Below, piece after piece: positions 6,143 to 12,746 of a stretch of DNA of 14,414 nt. The translations under genes were made by a program, and so were the position numbers. The notes under the pieces were generated by a model, which did not search any database, was not told the origin of the DNA, and was given only the letters and a program-made list of their open reading frames with translations. Numbering within the stretch: position 1 is the first letter of the stretch; every line of letters starts with the position of its first letter. The stretch comes from JBEKDJ01 sp050014415 (GTDB taxonomy: Bacteria; Desulfobacterota; BSN033; UBA1163), in NCBI GenBank assembly GCA_050014415.1, contig JBEKDJ010000101.1, positions 1-14,414 on the forward strand, read 5' to 3'.

Positions 6143-6343
6143 AATTCTTCCCCCACCATCTCATAGACCCTGCAACGAGGTGTTGCAGTGTCCATGCATC
6201 CCCGAAGCGATGCGTCTCGCCGCGATTGAGAGAATCCTAAAGTTGTGGTAAAGTGGCAGGAAGCGTCCCGCAAACCACCCAATAACGGATGGGAACCCCC
6301 AGTATCCTCCTCGTCTTTCAGCAGGATGGCGTGGGAAGCTACA
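6143..6343. other. Gene-free gap between two relics, with a small hairpin
   Basis: CTGCAAC (6170-6176) and GTTGCAG (6182-6188) form a 7-bp stem with a 5-base loop after the transporter fragment. No T-tract follows. Nothing else is recognised. Confidence 0.4.
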
Positions 6344-6594
6344 CTAGTTGATCTTGCCAAGCTGGCTGAATAGGCTGTAGGCATCCGCCACATCCCATTG
6401 TTCGGCAATCAGCCCATCCAGGATACGGAACATATCAACAACACCAAAGTTGAGTTTATTACCCGTTGGCTGGACGCCAATCCACTCGCCACCTGTGTGT
6501 GTTCCTGAGGTGGTGTGGATTGACCGGGATTGTCCAGCAAACCCCTGATATTGATATCATGGTACATGAAGTCTTTTTACGCCTTCTGTACCAT
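6344..6594 (-). pseudogene. SnoaL-like (ester cyclase/NTF2-fold) protein relic
   Basis: On the minus strand ATG 6594 has an AGAGGAG ribosome-binding site but meets TAA after five codons. The same frame then reads KDFMYHDINIRG before shifting near 6540. The final frame reads IHTTSGTHTGGEWIGVQPTG, then NKLNFGVVDMFRI, LDGLIAEQWDVAD and AYSLFSQLGKIN to TAG 6344-6346. The order GTHTG-E-G-PTG, then D-FR--DG-I-E-WDV-D, then LG is the C-terminal half of SnoaL-like proteins (about 130-150 aa). The length left, about 83 codons with one stop and one shift, shows internal loss as well. It is divergent from the XRE-cupin gene and ends about 85 bases from that gene's promoter. Confidence 0.65.
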
Positions 6595-6677
6595 GGCTAT
6601 CTCCTCTGTGCATATAGCATTGCATGAGCGAAGCAAGCTTCTGATATAAATGACTCCAGGTACCTACCATTTATTTC

Positions 6678-6706
6678 TTGACAATTGTTCACTAAAAGTG
6701 TACAAA
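6678..6706 (+). promoter_or_regulatory. Sigma-70 promoter of the XRE-cupin regulator gene
   Basis: A perfect -35 TTGACA (6678-6683), a 17-base spacer and TACAAA (6701-6706) as -10. The expected transcript start is near 6713, only about 4 bases before the ATG at 6717. No Shine-Dalgarno sequence precedes that ATG, so the mRNA is probably leaderless. Confidence 0.7.
6685..6705. promoter_or_regulatory. Palindromic operator overlapping the regulator promoter
   Basis: Arms TTGTTCACT (6685-6693) and AGTGTACAA (6697-6705) around AAA match as inverted repeats at 8 of 9 positions. The palindrome fills the spacer and most of the -10 box, so bound protein would block RNA polymerase. The obvious candidate is the XRE-cupin protein itself (negative autoregulation), which is inference. 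Confidence 0.65.
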
Positions 6707-6716
6707 TGCCAAGCAT

Positions 6717-7307
6717 ATGGATAAGACAGAAAAAGAAGCAGAATACATATGGGAGGAAATATCCTCTAAGATTAAGTATTTAAGGCGAAAGAATGGGCTA
6801 AGTGTGGATGCATTGGCCAAGAAAGCCGGGTTTACTAAGAGTTATCTTTCTCAGATAGAAAACCTCAAGAGAGAACCAACGATAGGCGCTCTCACAAAAA
6901 TCGCCCGTGCTCTTTCAGTGAATTTTTTCTTTCTGGTCAATGGGGAAAAACCCGTGGAGGAGAAGGAATCCCTGGTTGTCGTGAAGCGTCGGGATCGGCG
7001 GACTCTCACGAGCCCGTCACGATTGGCAAATACTATATATGAATCGATAAACCAAAAAAATAAGGACAGACTAATGGATGCTTACATCGTGACTACGGGA
7101 TTTGAATTTACTGAAGAACCCATGGCACACGAAGGAGAAGAATTGATTTTCATAATAGAGGGGAAGCAGGAATTTGTTTACAATGGCAAGACTCAGATCC
7201 TTGAAGAGGGTGACTGCTGTTATTTTGATTCAAGCAAACTACATTACGCAAGAAGTGTTGGAGAAAAAAAGTCAAAGGCTCTGATCGTTTTTACGATGAA
7301 ATCGTAA
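6717..7307 (+). CDS. XRE-family transcriptional regulator with C-terminal cupin domain
   Basis: The 196-aa product has a lambda-repressor-like helix-turn-helix at about residues 15-75 (LRRKNGLSVDALAKKAGFTK then SYLSQIE and a PTIGALTKIARAL tail). After a basic linker a cupin barrel occupies about 115-195 (HEGEELIFIIEG, YNGKTQILEEGDCCYFDSSK, then LHYAR). This XRE-cupin layout is typical of repressors that sense a small carboxylic acid, polyamine or similar metabolite in the cupin. It stands first in a same-strand series of catabolic-type genes and 96 bases before the alcohol dehydrogenase, so it is the likely local regulator. Translation probably starts at a leaderless ATG because the promoter lies directly upstream. 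The effector is unknown. Confidence 0.9.
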   Translation: MDKTEKEAEYIWEEISSKIKYLRRKNGLSVDALAKKAGFTKSYLSQIENLKREPTIGALTKIARALSVNFFFLVNGEKPVEEKESLVVVKRRDRRTLTSPSRLANTIYESINQKNKDRLMDAYIVTTGFEFTEEPMAHEGEELIFIIEGKQEFVYNGKTQILEEGDCCYFDSSKLHYARSVGEKKSKALIVFTMKS

Positions 7308-7364
7308 GGTTCCATTCATTTGTCCCATTTCAGGCAAGTAGTGACCAACTAGACCGCATCTTAG

Positions 7365-7379
7365 ATCACGGATTGTGAT
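7365..7379. promoter_or_regulatory. Small inverted repeat before the alcohol dehydrogenase gene
   Basis: ATCAC (7365-7369) and GTGAT (7375-7379) flank GGATT about 25 bases before the ATG. It could be an operator. It does not match the palindrome in front of the regulator gene, and arms this short arise by chance. Confidence 0.2.
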
Positions 7380-7403
7380 AGTCAGACTTCGGAGGAGACG
7401 AAA

Positions 7404-8513
7404 ATGATTGAGATTCCAAAGACATGCAAGGCGGCAGTTCTGGAGGAATACAACAAACCGGTACAGATCCGGGAGGTCCCTATCCCGGAGGTCGAACCAA
7501 GAGGAATTCTGGTGAAGGTGGAGATGGCGGGCATCTGCGGCACTGACATCCACCAATCGCATGGAACCCTCACGATTAAACCTCCTCTCCCCAATATACA
7601 GGGACACGAGACTATCGGAATGATCGTAAAGCTGGGCGAGGGCCGCACGATCGACGTAGCCGGCGAACCTCTCAAAATCGGGGATCGTATCATGTGGGCC
7701 CATGCCGACTGCGGTGAATGCTACTGGTGTGAGGTCGCCCGTGAACAGGTTCACTGTGCAAAAAGGTCCGGTTACGGATTTGCTCCCCCGAGTGCCTTGC
7801 GGGGAGGATTTGCGGAATATGAGTATGTAACTCCCCTTACAAAGGTCGTTAAAGTTCCAGATGAGCTTACCGAGGAAGAAGCGATCGGCGTGGGCTGTGC
7901 CTTTAGGAGCGTTGTGGCCGGTTACGAAAGGCTCGGAGGAGTCCGTTTCCAGGAGAACGTGGTGATTCAGGGTGCAGGTCCGATCGGGCTTTACTCCCTC
8001 CTAATGGCTGTCGAAGGCGGAGCTGGCAAGGTTATCGTCCTAGGTGCACCCGCAGGCAGGCTGGAGCTCGCAAAGAAGTGGGGGGCGAGCGTTGTGATCA
8101 ACATTGATGAAGTAAGGGACTCGGCCCGCAGAAAAGAACAGATTCTTGCACTTACGAACGGAAGGGGACCCGAGTTTGTCGTTGAAGGTTCCGGCATCCC
8201 GGCTGCCTTTAACGAAGGACTGGATATGATACAGAAAGGGGGGAGATACCTTGTCTTGGGGCAAAGCTCTGCAGTTACTGTTCCTGTTGCCCCTGGCATA
8301 ATCACCGGGAAGGGTTTGACTGTGATCGGAAGTGTATCTGCTGCCATCCAGCATTTCTACAGGGCTCTCCAATTCATAAGGAACAGGAGGACTAAATACC
8401 CCTTTGCCGATATTGTCAGCCACAAGTATCAACTGGAACAGATCAATGAGGCTTTTGCCGACATGGCATCCGGGAAGGCAATCAAACCGGTTATCGACAA
8501 CAGGGGACGTTAG
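7404..8513 (+). CDS. Zinc-dependent alcohol dehydrogenase (medium-chain dehydrogenase family)
   Basis: The 369-aa product is a normal-length MDR enzyme. The N-terminal GroES-like domain has the catalytic-zinc Cys45 in GICGTDIH and His68-Glu69 in GHE. The structural-zinc loop has Cys103, Cys106, Cys109 and Cys118; the last gap is one residue longer than in classical alcohol dehydrogenases. The Rossmann domain begins VVIQGAGPIGLYSLLMA, the NAD(P)-binding motif, and continues EGSGIPAAF and GGRYLVLGQ. It should oxidise a secondary or primary alcohol, or run the reverse reaction. Relatives include threonine, sorbitol and cyclic hydroxyacyl-CoA dehydrogenases; the substrate is unknown. CGGAGGAG precedes the ATG. 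It begins the enzyme series under the XRE-cupin gene. Confidence 0.9.
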   Translation: MIEIPKTCKAAVLEEYNKPVQIREVPIPEVEPRGILVKVEMAGICGTDIHQSHGTLTIKPPLPNIQGHETIGMIVKLGEGRTIDVAGEPLKIGDRIMWAHADCGECYWCEVAREQVHCAKRSGYGFAPPSALRGGFAEYEYVTPLTKVVKVPDELTEEEAIGVGCAFRSVVAGYERLGGVRFQENVVIQGAGPIGLYSLLMAVEGGAGKVIVLGAPAGRLELAKKWGASVVINIDEVRDSARRKEQILALTNGRGPEFVVEGSGIPAAFNEGLDMIQKGGRYLVLGQSSAVTVPVAPGIITGKGLTVIGSVSAAIQHFYRALQFIRNRRTKYPFADIVSHKYQLEQINEAFADMASGKAIKPVIDNRGR

Positions 8514-8553
8514 GCATGAATTATCTCAAACAAATAAGGAGGAAAAGACGACA

Positions 8554-9360
8554 ATGGGAACATTCATAAGGAAGCCGAACAAAGTTCTTGAGGCCCTGAA
8601 AAAGAACATAACGCCGTTAGGTATGCAGATGTACAGCCATGATCCGGATCTGATTGAGATCGTGGGCTACGCTGGATTTGATTTTGTCATGATCGACATG
8701 GAACATTCACGGGTGAATCCCGAGACTATGGTCATGTTGATTCGGACTGCCGAGGCATCGGGACTAACCCCTCTCATCAGGGTTACCGAGAACAACCCCA
8801 GCCTCATCCGGGCAGCCGTCGAGTCAGGCGCCAAGGGCGTATTCGTCCCCCACGTCATGAACGCGGAAGGGGCACGGAAGGCCCTCGATGCGATGCGCTA
8901 TCCGCCGGAAGGGAAATGCGGGATGTGTCCAGCAGTTCGCGGTTCCTACTACTCTCAGGATGCCTGGGAAGAATACATGGCCTATTCCAACGAGAATGTC
9001 ATGTTTATTCCCCTGCTTGAAGATGTGGAGGCCATAGATAACGCAGAGGAAATCATTGCACTTCTCAAGCCGGGTACGGATGCGATAGGGCTCGGACTGG
9101 GAGATATCGCAAACTCGCTGTTGACAAAAAAAGGGGAGAAAGTCCAGTGGCAACACCCGTATATGAAGGAAGCCTTCAACAAGGTCATGGCACTCACGAA
9201 AAAGGCAGACATCCCTATTATCGGTATGGCCTGGCCCAAGGCAGATCTTGCCAGTGCGAAGGCGACCCTCGCCAACGGCACGAAGATATTGCTATTTTTC
9301 CCAGATACCCATTTTTGGGCCGAGATGTGCCGGAATATCATTAAGGAGATGAGGGGATAG
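8554..9360 (+). CDS. HpcH/HpaI-family aldolase
   Basis: The 268-aa product has the TIM-barrel marks of class II, metal-dependent HpcH/HpaI aldolases. These are FDFVMIDMEHSRVN with catalytic His51, PLIRVTENNPSLIRAAVES with the substrate-binding Arg76, and GAKGVFVPHV. The metal acids lie in PLLEDVEAIDN and GLGLGDIANSL. The family cleaves 2-keto-4-hydroxy acids to pyruvate plus an aldehyde, as in 2-keto-3-deoxyglucarate and 4-hydroxy-2-oxoheptanedioate aldolases; a few members are CoA-ester lyases. I start at ATG 8554 because AAGGAGG lies upstream and family N-termini begin here; a longer open frame from 8404 overlaps the dehydrogenase gene. It follows the dehydrogenase after 40 bases, probably in one operon. 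Confidence 0.88.
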   Translation: MGTFIRKPNKVLEALKKNITPLGMQMYSHDPDLIEIVGYAGFDFVMIDMEHSRVNPETMVMLIRTAEASGLTPLIRVTENNPSLIRAAVESGAKGVFVPHVMNAEGARKALDAMRYPPEGKCGMCPAVRGSYYSQDAWEEYMAYSNENVMFIPLLEDVEAIDNAEEIIALLKPGTDAIGLGLGDIANSLLTKKGEKVQWQHPYMKEAFNKVMALTKKADIPIIGMAWPKADLASAKATLANGTKILLFFPDTHFWAEMCRNIIKEMRG

Positions 9361-9377
9361 CCTGAAGCAACAGCCTC

Positions 9378-9397
9378 TCGACTAGTCGACATTTTTC
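9378..9397. repeat. 12-bp perfect palindrome followed by T-run after the aldolase gene
   Basis: TCGACTAGTCGA (9378-9389) starts 17 bases after the aldolase stop and is followed by CATTTTTC. As RNA it has too small a loop for a good terminator; it may be a protein-binding site or a junction scar next to the flavoprotein relic. Confidence 0.3.
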
Positions 9398-9411
9398 ACT
9401 AGAGGATATAA

Positions 9412-9537
9412 ATGAGCGTAATGAATATGGGAACTACAGTTACAGCATCAATACCTTCCTCAGGTTTATCCTCGACTTTTGCAGTGAATTCCGGCTGGAT
9501 TGAGGGAAAAAATGTCTTGAGGTATATGGGTAAGTAG
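9412..9537 (+). pseudogene. C-terminal relic of an FAD-dependent reductase
   Basis: A 41-codon frame contains SSGLSSTFAVNSGWIEGKNV and ends LRYMGK at TAG 9535. The end of the intact flavoprotein at 12747-14195 reads SSGASSAFAVNSGRMAGENA and then ARYLKG. Aligned, most positions are identical or similar, including FAVNSG, which sits at the FAD site in this family. The upstream 440 residues are gone. It lies between the aldolase and lactonase genes, so the operon once held, or received, another reductase gene. ATG 9412 has GAGG upstream, but a 41-aa tail cannot bind FAD. Confidence 0.7.
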
Positions 9538-9631
9538 CCATCGAACAACAGCCCGGTCCGAGAAGGAAAGTGAGGCATGATCTCTTTGAAAATCCTTGAG
9601 AGGCGTAACTAGAATACATAAGGAGTAACAC

Positions 9632-10384
9632 ATGAAATTATACGTTCTTGATTGCGGAAAGGTGCATGTCCCCGACACAAACCATCTGACCCCGGAGCGG
9701 AATGTGGGTATACCCATCACTATTCCCATTTCAATGTTCGTCATTGATCATCCAAAGGGCCTGGTGCTATTTGATACAGGACCTATCATCGAACACTGGC
9801 CGGATTCTATGCTGAAAGACGTGGAAACCAAACCGGAGCAGCGCGCGGACCGGCAGCTTATCAAGCTAGGCTACAAACCGGAGGATGTGAAATATGTTGT
9901 GATTTCCCACATGCACCTGGATCATACGGAGGGAATGACGCTTTTTCCCGAGGCCACTTTCATTGTTAGGAAACGGGAGCTTCGGGCTGCCTGGTGGCCT
10001 GAGAGCTTTGAGGGTGGTTACGTCTTCAACGATTACAAAGATACGCGGGCTTACAAATATATGCAGCCTCGCGACGATGAGGAGGTAGACCTTTTTTTTG
10101 ATGGATCTCTCGTTTGCATTGATACCAAAGGGCACACGCAGGGGCATCAATCCATGATTGTCACTCTCCCGAAATCAGGAAAGATCGTTCTTACAGGCGA
10201 TGCCGCCCAGATAGCGTCAAACCTCAGTGAGGGTCTGCTCCCGGGTATATGCTGGGACGGTGAATTTGCTGCGAGGGCCATCGAGAAACTTCAACATATG
10301 AAGAGAGAAGGGATGCTTATTATATGCGGCCACGATCCGGTTTCCTGGAATGACTTGAAGATCGCGCCGGACTACTATGAATGA
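9632..10384 (+). CDS. MBL-fold metallo-hydrolase, N-acyl-homoserine-lactonase-like
   Basis: The 250-aa product has the full dinuclear zinc set: HMHLDH (His93, His95, Asp97, His98), GHTQGH (His168), TGDAAQ (Asp190) and CGHDP (His234). The order and the N-terminal strand pair (LYVLDCGKV, then LVLFDTGP at 44-51) match the AHL-lactonase (AiiA/AhlB-like) branch, which opens lactone rings. In a catabolic cluster the lactone is more likely a sugar-acid or ring-derived lactone than a quorum signal; this is inference. AAGGAG lies 6 bases before the ATG. A gap of 271 bases holding a flavoprotein relic separates it from the aldolase gene. Confidence 0.88.
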   Translation: MKLYVLDCGKVHVPDTNHLTPERNVGIPITIPISMFVIDHPKGLVLFDTGPIIEHWPDSMLKDVETKPEQRADRQLIKLGYKPEDVKYVVISHMHLDHTEGMTLFPEATFIVRKRELRAAWWPESFEGGYVFNDYKDTRAYKYMQPRDDEEVDLFFDGSLVCIDTKGHTQGHQSMIVTLPKSGKIVLTGDAAQIASNLSEGLLPGICWDGEFAARAIEKLQHMKREGMLIICGHDPVSWNDLKIAPDYYE

Positions 10385-10447
10385 GCAGGGAATGGGCTGG
10401 GGGATAAGTGCATAAAAAGCCAACTTCTCCGAAATCACCTTAACTTT

Positions 10448-10480
10448 ATGACATTATGAAATATGGCATGACATTGCTGA
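10448..10480 (+). promoter_or_regulatory. Direct repeat and weak sigma-54-like motif upstream of the first SDR gene
   Basis: ATGACATT occurs at 10448-10455 and 10468-10475, one copy every 20 bases. The second copy lies in ATGGCATGACATTGCTG, which resembles a -24/-12 promoter, but GG and GC are 9 bases apart rather than 10. It sits about 35 bases before the ATG at 10512, a suitable place for a promoter or operator. Confidence 0.25.
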
Positions 10481-10511
10481 AAGAATTTGTGATATTCAAA
10501 GAGGAGAGGCA

Positions 10512-11309
10512 ATGACAATTAATAAGGTAGAAATGACAGAAAAAGGCAGAGGTAGAATCGAAGGAAAAGTGGCAATAGTAACAGGTACCACCTCTGGAAT
10601 TGGCGAGGCAATTGCTTTGCGCTTTGCGGAAGAAAGAGCAAAGGTAATTATGACAGGAATTGAACCGGAAATAGGCGAAGCGAGCGCCAAGGCGATCAAC
10701 GACGCGGGCGGCGAGGCTACCTATATGAACGTCGATTCCCTTGACCAGGGACAAGTAAAACAGATGGTCAAGACTGTCATGGATAAATACGACCGCATCG
10801 ACATATTGGTGAATAACGCGGGCTACCATATAGGGAGACATTTCTTTGAATCCAATCCGGATGATTTCTGGGCCATGATAAACATCCATGGCCTTGCCCA
10901 TTGCTATACCATGTGGGAAATACTCCCTATCATGAAAAAAAAGGGCAGTGGGAACGTCATCAACCTGGGATCGAAAGCCTCGGTAAGGCCGGGCGGGTTT
11001 GAGCCGTTTTACTGTTTCGCAAAAGCAGGAATAAACATCATGACCAAGGCCCTCAATATGGAATACGGGCCCTATGGCATTCGTATGAATATTCTGTGTC
11101 CGGGAGCTACTTTGAGCCGTATGACCGTCCGGGATAGCACCAAGGATGGATTCGCCCCTGGATTTGCCGCCCTCAAAGACAATCTCATTCCCCTGAGAAG
11201 ACATGGCACGCCCAGAGATCAGGCAGATGCCGCTCTCTGGCTCGCGAGCGATGAATCATCCTATGTGGCCGGCCTCACTCTCCATGTTGACGGCGGCATC
11301 GTCGTATAA
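10512..11309 (+). CDS. SDR-family oxidoreductase (first of a tandem pair)
   Basis: The 265-aa product is a classical short-chain dehydrogenase. The cofactor motif TGTTSGIG is at 24-31, NNAG at 101-104, and the catalytic tetrad is Asn124, Ser154, Tyr167 and Lys171 (YCFAK). It likely interconverts a secondary alcohol and ketone with NAD(P)H. After the second strand it reads MTGIEPE, with neither the usual Asp of NAD enzymes nor the Arg of NADP enzymes, so cofactor choice is unclear. GAGGAG lies 5 bases before this ATG; an ATG at codon 8 is possible. The product closely resembles the next gene's, including WExLPIMKKxGSG and FYCFxKAG, so the two arose by duplication. Confidence 0.9.
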   Translation: MTINKVEMTEKGRGRIEGKVAIVTGTTSGIGEAIALRFAEERAKVIMTGIEPEIGEASAKAINDAGGEATYMNVDSLDQGQVKQMVKTVMDKYDRIDILVNNAGYHIGRHFFESNPDDFWAMINIHGLAHCYTMWEILPIMKKKGSGNVINLGSKASVRPGGFEPFYCFAKAGINIMTKALNMEYGPYGIRMNILCPGATLSRMTVRDSTKDGFAPGFAALKDNLIPLRRHGTPRDQADAALWLASDESSYVAGLTLHVDGGIVV

Positions 11310-11332
11310 GGGAATCTCGAGGAGGAAACGCT

Positions 11333-12076
11333 ATGAAAACAGGCAAGCTCGAAGGAAGAGTCGCAATAGTCACCGGGGCCACGTCAGGAATAGGCGAGGC
11401 AATTGCATATCGTTTCGCGGAAGAAGGTGCGAAAGTCGTGCTGTCCGGCAGAAGAGAGGCCATGGGCACACAGAATGCGCAGAAGATTCTTGACGCAGGT
11501 GGTGAGGCCATCTTCGTGAAGACGGATGTTACCAAAGAGGAAGAAGTCAAACAGGTGGTCAAGACCACGATGGCAACCTACGGGCGCGTCGACATCCTCG
11601 TGAACAATGCGGGCATACTTATGCCCAAGAGATTCGAAGAGTCGACGATTGAAGACTGGTACAAGATCATGAGCGTCGACGGACTAGGATATCTGCTCTG
11701 TATGTGGGAGGTGCTCCCCATCATGAAAAAACAGGGCAGCGGGTGCGTCATCAACGTCAGCTCGAAGTCGGCGACAAGGCCTTCGGAAGTAACCCCTTTT
11801 TATTGTTTTGTAAAAGCGGGAATGGATCATCTCACCAGATGCCTGAACAACGACTATGCAGAGTACGGAATCCGCCTCAATTCATTATCCCCCGGACTGA
11901 CCTATAGTGAGATGACGAAGGATGAGCCACGTTTTTACGAGCTTGCAAAAGCGATTCCCATGAAAAGGTATGCGACAGCTGAAGAGATCGCCGGCTCTGC
12001 CGTATTTCTCGCTTCAGAGGACGCATCCTACATCTCGGGAGCCGCCATTAATGTGGATGGGGGACTGGTAAGTTGA
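11333..12076 (+). CDS. SDR-family oxidoreductase (second of a tandem pair)
   Basis: The 247-aa product has TGATSGIG (14-21), NNAG (91-94), Ser144 and YCFVK (Tyr157, Lys161). LSGRRE after the second strand suggests NADPH preference. The position equivalent to the catalytic Asn124 of the upstream paralogue is Ser114 (IMSVDG), an unusual change in the SDR tetrad that may slow or alter catalysis. It lies 23 bases after the first SDR gene with a GAGGAGG ribosome-binding site, so the two are co-transcribed. Two related enzymes of this type could act on successive hydroxyls, opposite stereoisomers or different cofactors. Confidence 0.9.
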   Translation: MKTGKLEGRVAIVTGATSGIGEAIAYRFAEEGAKVVLSGRREAMGTQNAQKILDAGGEAIFVKTDVTKEEEVKQVVKTTMATYGRVDILVNNAGILMPKRFEESTIEDWYKIMSVDGLGYLLCMWEVLPIMKKQGSGCVINVSSKSATRPSEVTPFYCFVKAGMDHLTRCLNNDYAEYGIRLNSLSPGLTYSEMTKDEPRFYELAKAIPMKRYATAEEIAGSAVFLASEDASYISGAAINVDGGLVS

Positions 12077-12222
12077 CCCAGCAAGAATACAAAGAAAGCG
12101 TGATACCTGGCCTGGAAAAAACCAGACGGCTCCCTGTTGCCATTCTGCGATCGGATGATCCCGAGACGATCGATGTGGTAAGCGGGGGTTGGCCGCTCCG
12201 GTATAGTCCTACAGGGCGGTGA
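12073..12222 (+). pseudogene. Short frame overlapping the SDR stop, possible KDPG-aldolase-type N-terminal relic
   Basis: TTG at 12073 overlaps the SDR stop codon (TTGA) and opens 49 codons: TQQEYKESVIPGLEKTRRLP, then VAILRSDDPETIDVVSGGWP, ending at TGA 12220-12222. The VAILR-DDPE-----GG pattern resembles the first strand and helix of 2-keto-3-deoxy-6-phosphogluconate aldolases (V-V-R-x-x-x-x-E, then GG and the catalytic EIT strand). The following part is absent. The coupled overlap suggests a translationally coupled gene that was later truncated. No ribosome-binding site other than coupling is seen, and the family call is tentative. Confidence 0.35.
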
Positions 12223-12269
12223 CGGTAGCGGCGGCGAGGGCTAAATGAATTCAGAGGAGGTTATTGGAC

Positions 12270-12671
12270 ATGGCTGAATCAAAATATGGCAAATACGTGG
12301 TGGAGGCGCCTGTTACAACCGGTCAATTCGGTCCTCTGGCGGAGTTTATCGGTGAGAAGCACTATGGGACCGAGTTTTCCCTTCTCTTTGCTCATATCAC
12401 CGAACCTATTCTGATGGAGGATGCACCCCACGCACACGATTTCAACATGTATCTCTATTTCTTCGGAAGGGACAATATGGCTGAGCTTGACGCCGAGATA
12501 GAAATCGGGTTTGGCGCGGAACAAGAGACACACACGGTAACTACGCCGACAAGCATCTATATCCCGAAAGGCTTGATTCATTGTCCGCTCGAATTTAAAA
12601 GGGTGGGGAAGCCTATTCTTTTTGTGCACGCCACAATTGCGGCGAAATACGCGAAACTCCCCAAACCCTGA
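12270..12671 (+). CDS. Cupin-fold protein of unknown function
   Basis: The 133-aa product has a first metal motif in PHAHDFNMYLYFFG (His54, His56) and a second in YIPKGLIHCPLEF (His near 109), the usual layout of a small cupin. Its reaction is unknown; small cupins in catabolic operons may be isomerases, decarboxylases, dioxygenases or sensors. The ATG at 12270 is preferred because GAGGAGG lies 9 bases upstream; TTG 12264, two codons earlier, is too close to that site. A 187-base gap holding a relic separates it from the SDR gene, and 75 bases separate it from the flavoprotein gene. Confidence 0.8.
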   Translation: MAESKYGKYVVEAPVTTGQFGPLAEFIGEKHYGTEFSLLFAHITEPILMEDAPHAHDFNMYLYFFGRDNMAELDAEIEIGFGAEQETHTVTTPTSIYIPKGLIHCPLEFKRVGKPILFVHATIAAKYAKLPKP

Positions 12672-12746
12672 TTTTCTGCCGACTGAGGATGGGTCGGGTG
12701 TACGGGGGGAGAGAGACAAGAAAGCAAGTGGAGGAGGCATGACGCA

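Noticed and set aside
9632..10384. Quorum-quenching role for the MBL-fold hydrolase
   Set aside because: The zinc motifs fit AHL-lactonases, but the same branch includes many other lactonases, and the setting among catabolic enzymes with no quorum-sensing genes argues against naming it so.
10446..11204. 252-codon minus-strand open frame opposite the first SDR gene
   Set aside because: It is antisense to a complete SDR with all catalytic motifs; the long frame reflects codon bias of the real gene.
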